NCBI GenBank assembly: GCA_016720345.1
Contig: JADKKV010000005.1
Span: forward strand, 496,001-560,000
DNA from: Thermomonas sp.
GTDB taxonomy: Bacteria > Pseudomonadota > Gammaproteobacteria > Xanthomonadales > Xanthomonadaceae
DNA: 64,000 nucleotides
Direction of reading: 5' to 3'
How positions within the stretch are numbered: the first letter of the stretch is position 1; the number at the start of each line of letters is the position of its first letter. The translations under genes and the position numbers were made by a program. Shown piece by piece: positions 43,873 through 51,190 of this stretch. The notes beneath the pieces are model-generated. The model ran no database searches. It was not told where the DNA came from and saw only the letters and a list, made by a program, of their open reading frames with translations.

Positions 43873-44796
43873 TCAGTCGCGCATCAGGGTGGACTTGCCG
43901 AACAGGCTCTCGACCAGGTCGACCGCCAGCCGCGCGGTGGCGTTGCGCTTGTCCAGCGCCGGGTTGACCTCGACCAGGTCCAGCGAGCCCATGCGGCCGG
44001 TGTCGGCCACCATCTCCATGATCAGCTGCGCTTCGCGGTAGTTGATGCCACCGGGCACGCGGGTACCGGTGCCTGGGGCGATCGCGGGATCCAGCATGTC
44101 GACGTCGAAGCTCACGTGCAGGTGGGTATCGGCATCCACGCCGTCCAGCGCTTCCTCGATCGCCCGGCGCATGCCGACCTCGTCGATGTAGCGCATGTCG
44201 TAGATGTCCAGCCCGTGTTCCTGCACCAGCCGCTTCTCGCCCGGATCCACCGAGCGGATGCCGACCTGGCGCACCTGGTCGGCGGTGATCGCGGGGGTGA
44301 ACCCGGCCATCGCGGTCAGCGGCTCCGGGCCCAGCCCGCACAGGCAGGCCACCGGCATGCCGTGGATGTTGCCGGACGGGGTGATCTCGCGGGTGTTGAA
44401 GTCCGCGTGCGCATCCAGCCACAGCACCCGCAGCTTCTTGCCGGTGGCGCGGCAATGCGCGGCCACCGCGGCGATCGCGCCGATCCCCAGGCAGTGGTCG
44501 CCGCCGAGCATGATCGGGATCCGCCCGGCCTGCAGTTCGCGGGTGCTGGCATCGAACACCGCGCGGTTCCAGGCCACCACTTCGTCCAGGTGCCGGTAGC
44601 CCTCGACCGGCGGGCGGGCCGGGTTGCGCGGTCCCTGCACGTCGCCGAGGTCGTGGACCTCGATGCCGCGCGCGGCGATCGCCTCCACCAGTCCCGCAAC
44701 GCGCAGGGCTTCCGGCCCCATCGAGGCACCGCGGCGGGAGGCGCCGATGTCGGTGGGCACGCCGAACACGGATACGGGCGGGTAGCTGCGGGTCAT
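43873..44796 (-). CDS. rocF: Arginase
   Basis: 307 residues of the ureohydrolase family, converting arginine to ornithine and urea with two Mn(II). Metal motifs are GGDHCLG, LDAHADFN and SFDVDMLDP; the glycine-rich GASMGPEALRVAGL start and EVNPALD near the end are typical of arginase rather than agmatinase. It ends 95 bases before the entericidin gene and its start lies 15 bases from tRNA-Thr. It could take arginine released from cyanophycin, but arginine from other sources would serve equally. Confidence 0.95.
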   Translation of the reverse strand: MTRSYPPVSVFGVPTDIGASRRGASMGPEALRVAGLVEAIAARGIEVHDLGDVQGPRNPARPPVEGYRHLDEVVAWNRAVFDASTRELQAGRIPIMLGGDHCLGIGAIAAVAAHCRATGKKLRVLWLDAHADFNTREITPSGNIHGMPVACLCGLGPEPLTAMAGFTPAITADQVRQVGIRSVDPGEKRLVQEHGLDIYDMRYIDEVGMRRAIEEALDGVDADTHLHVSFDVDMLDPAIAPGTGTRVPGGINYREAQLIMEMVADTGRMGSLDLVEVNPALDKRNATARLAVDLVESLFGKSTLMRD

Positions 44797-44811
44797 CGGC
44801 AGGTCTCGAGA

Positions 44812-44887
44812 TGGTGCCGCTTATCCGAATCGAACGGATGACCTACCGCTTACAAGGCGGTTGCTCTACCTGCTGAGCTAAAGCGGC
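44812..44887 (-). tRNA. tRNA-Thr (anticodon TGT)
   Basis: Read on the minus strand, a 76-base cloverleaf begins GCCGCTT and ends AAGCGGC-A-CCA with encoded CCA. The anticodon stem ACCGC/GCGGT holds loop CTTGTAA, anticodon TGT, reading ACA. The D arm is AGCTCAGCAGGTAGAGCA and the T arm carries TTCGATTC. Confidence 0.97.
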
Positions 44888-44939
44888 GTGCGGGCGGCCA
44901 TTCTACCCTGCGCGCATGCGCGCCAAGGCCGGGGCCGCG

Positions 44940-45647
44940 CTAGCGGCGCGGCGCGCAGTCGACCGCTTTCGCCGGTGCGATCGCGGCCAGCGCGGCGCGA
45001 TCCGCCGCCGCAGGCAGGCGCGCCTCCAGCCACGCTTGCGCGGCGGTATCGCCCAGCGGCTCGGCCTGCGCGGGGATGCCCTTGGAGGTGAGCTCGGACT
45101 CGCGGCGGCGCGCGGCATCCTCGCTGGCATAGCGCCCCAGCGCGATGCTGTTGGCATCGCCGCCCGCGTTCATCACGTACCAGTCGGCGATGCCGGCGGC
45201 CTTGATCTTCTCGCCCATCGCATTGGCCTCCTCGCGGGTGGCGAAGGCCGGGACATGCACCTTCCAGCCGCGCGCGGGACGCGCCGGGGTCTGCCGCGGC
45301 TGCGCCTCGACGCCCGCCGCCGCCAGCGCGGTGCGCGCGGCATCGCGTGCGGCGTCATCCGCGAACGGGCCGAAACGCAGGCACTGTTCGACCGGCGCAG
45401 CGGGCGCCGCCACCGGCGCCGGCGCCGCCGCGGTTGCCGGCGCCGACGCCGGCGCGCCAGCCGTGGCGGATGGCGGTGCGGCGGGCGGTGCGGCGGGCGC
45501 GGCCTCATCGACCAGGCGCAAGCCCGGGACGCCCGCCGGCGTTGCGCTTGCGGCAGGCCTGCGCGTGCCATTGCCGCCACCCATCCACCACGCGCCGACG
45601 CCGAGGTTGATGACCAGCAGGAACACGATGGCGGCGCGCAGGATCAT
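44940..45647 (-). CDS. Membrane-anchored SPOR-domain protein
   Basis: 235 residues from the ATG at 45647. A single transmembrane segment (AAIVFLLVINLGVGAWWM) at about 5-22 is followed by a Pro/Ala-rich periplasmic linker (about 48-88). The C-terminal half has the beta-alpha-beta pattern of SPOR domains, with CLRFGPFADDAARDAARTALAA and ALGRYASEDAARRRESELTSKG. SPOR domains bind denuded septal peptidoglycan, so a cell-division or wall role is likely. Its start overlaps the coaX stop by 4 bases. A similar coaX-SPOR pair is common in the family. Confidence 0.85.
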   Translation of the reverse strand: MILRAAIVFLLVINLGVGAWWMGGGNGTRRPAASATPAGVPGLRLVDEAAPAAPPAAPPSATAGAPASAPATAAAPAPVAAPAAPVEQCLRFGPFADDAARDAARTALAAAGVEAQPRQTPARPARGWKVHVPAFATREEANAMGEKIKAAGIADWYVMNAGGDANSIALGRYASEDAARRRESELTSKGIPAQAEPLGDTAAQAWLEARLPAAADRAALAAIAPAKAVDCAPRR

Positions 45648-46414
45648 GCGTGCAGTGTAAGCGGGCCGCCGGCCGGCGCCGGCCGCGGTGGTGCCGCCGC
45701 GAAGGCATGCGCCTGCCAGCGCGCAAGCCCGCGCAACACCACGTCCGGCACCCACAGGTGCGGCGGCAGGCGCTCGCGCAGCGCATCCGCGCCACCGCCG
45801 TGCAGCCATAGCGCCGGCGCCGCGCCAAGCAGCCGCTGCGCGCGATCCAGGCTGCGTTCGACCAGCGCCAGCGCAGCGCCTTCGCAGCCCGAGGCCAGCG
45901 CGTGGTCGGTGTCGTCGGCGAATTCGGCGTAGCTGCCACCGGTGTCCGGCAACACCGGCGCGCGCGCGTGCAGGGCCTTGCGCATCAGCATCGGCGAAGG
46001 CGCGATGCGGCCGCCGCGATGCAGGCCATCGGCATCCAGCAGGTCGATGGTGAGCGCGGTGCCAACCCCGACCAGCAGCACGTCGCCGGCGTCGCGCGCG
46101 GCCAGCAACGCGAGGAAGCGATCCACCCCGAGGTGGCGCGGGTCCGCATAGGCGATGCGCAAGCCGGCGCAGCGCGGCTGCGTGCGCACCAGGTGCAGGC
46201 GGGTGAAGCGCGTGCACAAGGCGTCCAGCAGCGCCACCCGCCGCTCGCCCGCGGCCACGCTGGCAATGCAGGCGGTGGCGCCCCGCGGCAGGCCGTCCAG
46301 CCAGCGTTCGCCATCGTCATGGGCCAGCGCATGGGTCTCGCCGGGTGCGGCGTGGTCGCGCAATTCGGCGAACTTCAGGCGGGTGTTGCCGAGGTCGAAC
46401 AGCCACGTGCTCAT
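45644..46414 (-). CDS. coaX: Type III pantothenate kinase
   Basis: 256 residues, the CoaX form of pantothenate kinase, first step of coenzyme A synthesis. It has the ASKHA phosphate loop DLGNTRLKFAEL at about 7-18, GVGTALTIDLLDADGLHRGGRIAPS with the catalytic Asp, and the glycine segment LHGGGADALRERL. It overlaps birA (start) and the SPOR gene (stop) by 4 bases each, so these genes are translationally coupled. Confidence 0.94.
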   Translation of the reverse strand: MSTWLFDLGNTRLKFAELRDHAAPGETHALAHDDGERWLDGLPRGATACIASVAAGERRVALLDALCTRFTRLHLVRTQPRCAGLRIAYADPRHLGVDRFLALLAARDAGDVLLVGVGTALTIDLLDADGLHRGGRIAPSPMLMRKALHARAPVLPDTGGSYAEFADDTDHALASGCEGAALALVERSLDRAQRLLGAAPALWLHGGGADALRERLPPHLWVPDVVLRGLARWQAHAFAAAPPRPAPAGGPLTLHA

Positions 46415-47400
46415 GCGCGCACGCTCACGTCACCGGCATGCACGTGGCGTTCGCGGCCATCGCCGTCGCGCACCCGCAGGGCGCCATCCCCGGCGATGCC
46501 GAGCGCGGTCGCCGGCCACCCATCCGTCCCCGCGTGCACCTGCAGCGCGCGCCCGGCCAGCGCATCCAGCGCCGCGTAGCGCGGCAGGAACGGCGCCAGG
46601 CCTTCGCGGTCGAACTGCTGCAGGGCCGGCAGCAGGTGCGACAGCAGGATCGCCACGACCGCATTGCGCGACGGCGGCGACGGCGAGATCGACGCCAGGT
46701 CTGTCCACGGCTGGTCGATGCCGGCGGTGGAATGCGCGGGCATGCGCACGTTGAGGCCCAGCCCGATCACCGCGCGCGCCGCGCCCGCGGCTTCGCCGCC
46801 GCCTTCGACCAGCAGGCCACCGAGCTTGCGCAGGCCGCGGCCATCGGCAACCACCAGGTCGTTCGGCCATTTCAGGCCGACCCCGGCGTGGCCGAGTGCG
46901 TGCAGCGCCTCGCAGGCGGCGATCCCGGCGACCAGGCTCAATCCGCCCAGCCGCCCCAGCCCGCCCTCGAAACGACGCGCCAGCGACAGGTAGACGTGCG
47001 CGCCCAGCGGCGAGGCCCATGCCCGCCCGCGGCGCCCGCGGCCGCCGGTCTGGCGCTCCGCCAGCAGCACCGCGCAGCCACGCGCCGGCGGCTCGCGCCG
47101 CAGCAGTTCGCTGTTGGTCGAATCCAGCGACCACGCCAGCTCCAGCGCCGCCAGTTGCGAAAGCGCGGGTTCCGCCAGCGCGACGCGGATCGCCGCCGCG
47201 TCGAGCAGGTCGAGCGGCTGCTCGAGCTGGTAGCCACGCCCCGGCGATGCCGCGATCGCGATGCCGGCGGCCCGCAGGGCCGCGACCCGCTTCCACACCG
47301 CGGCGCGGGTCAGTCCGGCTTCGCGCGCGAGCACGTCGCCGCCGACCGGGCCCGCGGCCAACCGCTGCAGCAGGGCGCGCTCGGCGGCCGCATCGCTCAC
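46411..47400 (-). CDS. birA: Biotin--[acetyl-CoA-carboxylase] ligase/biotin operon repressor
   Basis: 329 residues from a GTG at 47400 that overlaps the plsY stop (GTGA). An N-terminal winged helix (about 1-62, LAREAGLTRAAVWKRVAALRAAGIAI) is followed by the ligase core: ERQTGGRGRRGRAWASPLGAHVYLSL is the biotinyl-AMP loop (GRGRxGR), GLKWPNDLVVADGRGLRKLGGLLVEG is the catalytic segment, and VIGLGLNV follows. The HTH suggests it can also repress biotin genes, which are not in this window. Confidence 0.95.
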   Translation of the reverse strand: MSDAAAERALLQRLAAGPVGGDVLAREAGLTRAAVWKRVAALRAAGIAIAASPGRGYQLEQPLDLLDAAAIRVALAEPALSQLAALELAWSLDSTNSELLRREPPARGCAVLLAERQTGGRGRRGRAWASPLGAHVYLSLARRFEGGLGRLGGLSLVAGIAACEALHALGHAGVGLKWPNDLVVADGRGLRKLGGLLVEGGGEAAGAARAVIGLGLNVRMPAHSTAGIDQPWTDLASISPSPPSRNAVVAILLSHLLPALQQFDREGLAPFLPRYAALDALAGRALQVHAGTDGWPATALGIAGDGALRVRDGDGRERHVHAGDVSVRA

Positions 47401-48047
47401 CGCTGCTGCCCGCGAACCAGCCTGTGCAGCAGGCGCGCGCGCTCGAACCGCGATTCGGTGCCTTCGCGCAGCCGCTGCAGGTTGCTGCGATGGGTGAACA
47501 GCAGGTACAGGCCGATGCCGATGCAGAACCACAGCCGCGCGGGTTCGGCATCGCTCCACCAGGCCAGCAGCGGCAGGCAGGCACCGGCGACCACCGTGGC
47601 CAGGCCGACATAGCCGGTCGCGGTCAGCACCAGGACCCACGCCAGCAGCAGCGGCGGGACCGCCAATGGCCACAGCACCAGCAGGCCGCCAACCGCGGTG
47701 GCCGCGCCCTTGCCGCCGCGGAAGCCGTGCCAGAGCGGCCAGACATGGCCCAGGATCGCGGCGGTCGCGGCCAGGTAGCCATGCGCGGCCGCGTCCAGCG
47801 GCTGCCCAACTGGCGCAAGCCGCAGCGCAAGCCAGGTCGCCAGCACGCCCTTGCCGATGTCGAACGCGGCCACCGCCAGTGCGAACTTCCAGCCCAGGGT
47901 CCGGAATGCATTGGTGCCGCCGGCATTGCCGCTGCCATGCTGGCGGATGTCGACCCCGCGCAGGCGCCCCAGCAGCAGGCTGCCGGAGACCGAGCCAAGC
48001 AGGTAGGCGGACAGCAGCAGCGATGCGGTCAGGAGGTGCGGCGACAT
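47397..48047 (-). CDS. plsY: Glycerol-3-phosphate acyltransferase PlsY
   Basis: 216 residues, an inner-membrane enzyme with about five to seven helices that transfers an acyl group from acyl-phosphate to glycerol 3-phosphate. Motifs are SGSLLLGRLRGVDIRQHGSGNAGGTNAFR (motif 1), GHVWPLWHGFRGGKGAATA (motif 2) and the C-terminal FTHRSNLQRL (motif 3). It follows the FakA-FakB fusion after 8 bases; that enzyme makes the acyl-phosphate PlsY needs. It heads the plsY-birA-coaX-SPOR series. Confidence 0.96.
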   Translation of the reverse strand: MSPHLLTASLLLSAYLLGSVSGSLLLGRLRGVDIRQHGSGNAGGTNAFRTLGWKFALAVAAFDIGKGVLATWLALRLAPVGQPLDAAAHGYLAATAAILGHVWPLWHGFRGGKGAATAVGGLLVLWPLAVPPLLLAWVLVLTATGYVGLATVVAGACLPLLAWWSDAEPARLWFCIGIGLYLLFTHRSNLQRLREGTESRFERARLLHRLVRGQQR

Positions 48048-48055
48048 GCCGGGGA

Positions 48056-49885
48056 TCATACCGGCGCGGGTTGCAGCCCCACGAGCAGGGTTCCCGGCCC
48101 GGCATGCGCGCCGACCGCGGGCCCGACCTCGACCAGGTGCGCCTCCACCACCGGCAGGCGTTCCCGCAGCGCCGCCAGCAGGCACTGGCCGTCGTCCAGC
48201 ACGTCGCTGTGGCCGACGATCAGCCGCCACCCGTTCGCGCCCCGCGCACGCCGGGCGACGTAGCGCGCGAACGCCTCCGGCGCACGCTTGCGCGCGAACA
48301 GGCCACCGGTGACCCCCAGCCGCCCGTCCGGCTTGATCGCCGCGATCGGGAGCAGCCCGCTGAAGCGCACCAGCGGTTCCGCCCAGCGCGGGATGCGGCC
48401 GCCGCGCACCGCATGCGAGATGTCGCGCGCCATCGCCCAGGTCCGGGTCAGCGGCTGCAGGCGGGCCAGTTCGGCGGCGATGGCGTCAGCATCGGCGCCG
48501 GCATCGGCCATCTCGCCGGCGCGCCACGCCAGCAGCGCCTGCCCGGCGCTCGCGTGGCCGCTGTCGAACACCCGCAGCGGGCGGCTGAAGCCCCGCGCCG
48601 CGGTTTCGGCGGCCTGCAGGGTGCCGGACAACGGCCGCGACAGGCCGACATACACCGCCGCCGGCTGGTAGGCCAGCACGTGCTCGAACAGGCGGCGGAA
48701 ATCGCCGGCCGGCGGCTGGCTGGTCTGCGGCAGTTTCTCGCTGCGCGCCATGCGCCGGTAGAACTCGCCGGCGGTGAGGCCGAGCCGGTCCAGGTAATCG
48801 CGCCCGTCCAGGCTGACCCGCACCGGCACGATGTGGATGCCGTGGCGCTCCGCCACCGCCGCCGGCAGGTCGGCCGCGCTGTCGGTGGCGACCGCGACCC
48901 GCTCCGGCGACTCGGCGCTGCGCTGCTGCAGCACCATGTCGTCGGCCTTCATCGCCTCCACCTGCCCGAACCCCGCGCAGGCGTCGAACAGGCGCTGCGG
49001 GGTGCCGACATGGCCGTGCACGCGGACCCGGGTGGCACCGCCGGCCACCACCAGCGAATCGATGTCGAGCGCGGTCAGCGCCGCCTGCATGGCGGCGCGG
49101 TCGATCGCCTCCCCCAGCACCAGGCATTCGGTGCAGTAGCGGCGGGCCGGGTCCACGTCTTCGTGCACGTGCGCCGGCATCGCCCCGGGCTCGTTCGCGG
49201 CCGGCATCGCGCCGCGCATGCGCAACGCGCGCGGGCCGCCATCGACGTATTCGGCGATCCCTTCCAGCCAGTCGACGAACCCCTGCGCACCGGCATCGAC
49301 CACCCCCGCCTTCTGCAGCAACGCCATCTGCTTCGGGGTATCCGCCAGCGCACCGCGCGCGCGCTGCAGCGCGCTCGAGAACCCGCCGCGGGGATTGGCG
49401 CCGTGCTTGCGCGCGGCCTCGTCGAGGGCGTCCGCGAACGCCGAGATCACGCTGAGGATGGTGCCTTCCACCGGGTGCGCCAGCGCCGCGCGCGCGCTGT
49501 CGGCGCCGCGGCGCACGGCATCGGCCAGGGTCCGCGCATCCAGCGCGGGCGCGTTGCGCGCATGTTCGGCCAGGCCATACAGGAACTGCGCCATGATCGC
49601 GCCGGAGTTGCCGCGGGCACCGTCGATGGCGTCGTTGCCGATCCGCACCAGCAGCTCGCCGATGTGCCGGCTGCGCCGGCTCAACGCGCCCTGCAGCACA
49701 TGCCCCAGGGTCGAGGACAGGTTGCTGCCGGTGTCGCCGTCGGGCACCGGGAACACGTTGATGCGGTTGAGTTCGTCGCGGGCGGCGATCACCCGGCGGG
49801 CGCCGGCGATGAAGGCGCGGCGCAGGGCGGCGGCGGTGACCTCTGTCACCGGGATCGCAGGCGCGGGGATGGCGGGCTCGAGCAT
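48056..49885 (-). CDS. Fused fatty-acid kinase: FakA-like (DhaL) plus FakB-like (DegV) in one chain
   Basis: 609 residues from the ATG at 49885. Residues about 16-215 are a DhaL/FakA kinase domain with the Mg-ATP motif VPDGDTGSNLSSTL (47-60) and GARGNSGAIMAQFL. Residues about 245-320 match the FakA middle domain (RYCTECLVL, TRVRVHGHVGTPQRLFDAC). Residues 328-609 are DegV/FakB (VAVATDSAADLPAAV, QTSQPPAGDFRRLF, GLSRPLSGTLQ), the fatty-acid binder. In Staphylococcus FakA and FakB are separate and phosphorylate fatty acids for PlsX/PlsY. Sitting 8 bases before plsY, this fusion should make acyl-phosphate for PlsY. Confidence 0.88.
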   Translation of the reverse strand: MLEPAIPAPAIPVTEVTAAALRRAFIAGARRVIAARDELNRINVFPVPDGDTGSNLSSTLGHVLQGALSRRSRHIGELLVRIGNDAIDGARGNSGAIMAQFLYGLAEHARNAPALDARTLADAVRRGADSARAALAHPVEGTILSVISAFADALDEAARKHGANPRGGFSSALQRARGALADTPKQMALLQKAGVVDAGAQGFVDWLEGIAEYVDGGPRALRMRGAMPAANEPGAMPAHVHEDVDPARRYCTECLVLGEAIDRAAMQAALTALDIDSLVVAGGATRVRVHGHVGTPQRLFDACAGFGQVEAMKADDMVLQQRSAESPERVAVATDSAADLPAAVAERHGIHIVPVRVSLDGRDYLDRLGLTAGEFYRRMARSEKLPQTSQPPAGDFRRLFEHVLAYQPAAVYVGLSRPLSGTLQAAETAARGFSRPLRVFDSGHASAGQALLAWRAGEMADAGADADAIAAELARLQPLTRTWAMARDISHAVRGGRIPRWAEPLVRFSGLLPIAAIKPDGRLGVTGGLFARKRAPEAFARYVARRARGANGWRLIVGHSDVLDDGQCLLAALRERLPVVEAHLVEVGPAVGAHAGPGTLLVGLQPAPV

Positions 49886-49956
49886 GCGCGAAGTCTGCAG
49901 CGGCGCGCGCCGCAATGCCTGCTGCGATGCAGCATCGCGTGCCATCGCAGTCAGGC

Positions 49957-49962
49957 TATAGT
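49957..49962 (+). promoter_or_regulatory. -10 box of the secreted peptide-mtfA pair
   Basis: TATAGT lies 54 bases before the ATG at 50016, between the divergent fakAB gene and the small secreted protein. No good -35 is visible. Confidence 0.4.
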
Positions 49963-50015
49963 GGGAGGTGGAAAGGTGCCTTGCGTGCGCCTCCAGCCAA
50001 TCCCCGGTGAGTCGA

Positions 50016-50300
50016 ATGCGCCTGAGCCCGATCCTGCTGAGCCTTGCCCTGCTGTGCGCATCCTCCCAGGTGCTGGCCGCGGAATCCCGCGAGATCGAAC
50101 CGGATGGCAATGGCAACTGCCCGGACGCTGCCCCCGCAAGCAACGACGGGGTCGACGACCCCGACGGCGACGCCGCGGCCACGCCGGTGCGCCGCGCCCA
50201 GAAGGCCAAAGCCGCGCCAGCGGCACGCGGTGGTGGCAGCAGCAGCCAGCGCAGCAGCGCGCCGCGCTGGCACAGCTTCCTGCCGGGCATGATCCGCTAG
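50016..50300 (+). CDS. Small secreted protein of unknown function
   Basis: 94 residues from the ATG at 50016. A signal peptide spans about 1-22 (MRLSPILLSLALLCASSQVL then AAES). The mature part is short and polar: acidic first (EIEPDGNGNCPDAAPASNDG, then VDDPDGDAA), then Ala/Lys/Arg/Ser-rich and ending WHSFLPGMIR. A single Cys is present. I recognise no family, and a structured domain is unlikely. Its stop is directly followed by the GTG of mtfA, so the two are translationally linked. Confidence 0.7.
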   Translation: MRLSPILLSLALLCASSQVLAAESREIEPDGNGNCPDAAPASNDGVDDPDGDAAATPVRRAQKAKAAPAARGGGSSSQRSSAPRWHSFLPGMIR

Positions 50301-51050
50301 GTGAGCTGGTTCTGGCCGCGCCGCAAGGCGGCGGCGGTCGTGATCGATCCAGGTACATGGCGGCAGGCGGCCGCGGGTTTGCCGTGGCTGCGCGCGATCG
50401 ACGCCGACCGCAACGCCCGCCTGCATGCGCTGGCCGCCGAATTCCTGCAGCGGATCGCCATCACGCCGCTGCACGGCCTTGCCCTGAACGAGGTACAGCG
50501 CCTGCGGCTGGCGATGCTCTGCTGCCTGCCGCTGCTCGAGTTCGGCCGCGAAGGCCTGCATGGCTGGTCGCAACTGCTGGTGTATCCCGACGCCTTCCGG
50601 GTCCAGCGCAGCCACCAGGACGCGCATGGTGTGTTGCACGAATGGGACGACGAACTGATCGGCGAGGCCTGGGAACGCGGCCCGGTGATCCTGTCGTGGG
50701 CCGACGTGCGCGCCGACATCGCCACCCCGGGCGAAGGCTATTGCGTGGCCGCGCACGAGATCGCGCACAAGCTCGACGCGCTGGATGGCGCGATGGACGG
50801 TACCCCGCCACTGCCACGCGACTGGCAGAAGCGTTGGGCATCCGATTTCCAGCGCGCCTACGACGCGCTGTGCACGCAGGTCGATGCCGGCCGCGAGACC
50901 GCCATCGACGCCTATGCCGCGGAGTCGCCCGAGGAATTCTTCGCGGTGTGCAGCGAATACCACTTCAGCGACGTGGCCACGCTGCGCAGCGCGATGCCTG
51001 AAGTCGCGGCGCACCTGCAACGGTTCTACGGCCCGCCCTTGCTCGGCTAG
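50301..51050 (+). CDS. mtfA: MtfA-family zinc peptidase
   Basis: 249 residues from a GTG at 50301 with no gap after the previous stop. The zinc motif HEIAHKLDALDG is at about 152, with further conserved segments LLVYPDAF, EAWERGPVILSWADV and AESPEEFFAVCSEYHF, the last holding the third ligand. E. coli MtfA sequesters the repressor Mlc and has aminopeptidase activity. No Mlc or PTS gene lies in the window, so the target here is unknown. Confidence 0.92.
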   Translation: MSWFWPRRKAAAVVIDPGTWRQAAAGLPWLRAIDADRNARLHALAAEFLQRIAITPLHGLALNEVQRLRLAMLCCLPLLEFGREGLHGWSQLLVYPDAFRVQRSHQDAHGVLHEWDDELIGEAWERGPVILSWADVRADIATPGEGYCVAAHEIAHKLDALDGAMDGTPPLPRDWQKRWASDFQRAYDALCTQVDAGRETAIDAYAAESPEEFFAVCSEYHFSDVATLRSAMPEVAAHLQRFYGPPLLG

Positions 51051-51063
51051 CGAAACGATCCGG

Positions 51064-51181
51064 GCGCGGCCTGTGCCTTGGGGCGAGGCTTCGAGCGGGC
51101 CAGGGATGGCCCGCGCCCGCGACATCAGTCCTGGATGACTGGACAGAGCGGCGAAGCCTTGCCCCAAGGCACAGGCCGCGC
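51064..51181. repeat. Branched palindromic element (closing stem of about 30 bp and two inner hairpins)
   Basis: GC(51064-51065) plus 51066-51093 pair with 51152-51179 plus GC, giving a 30-bp closing stem with one mismatch (a G-U pair in RNA). Inside it lie GCGGGCC (51095-51101)/GGCCCGC (51108-51114) and CAGTC (51126-51130)/GACTG (51137-51141), forming a three-way junction. It fills the gap between the convergent mtfA and phoQ genes. It may be a dispersed element, a terminator or a structured RNA. Confidence 0.75.
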
Positions 51182-51190
51182 ATGCGCCCC

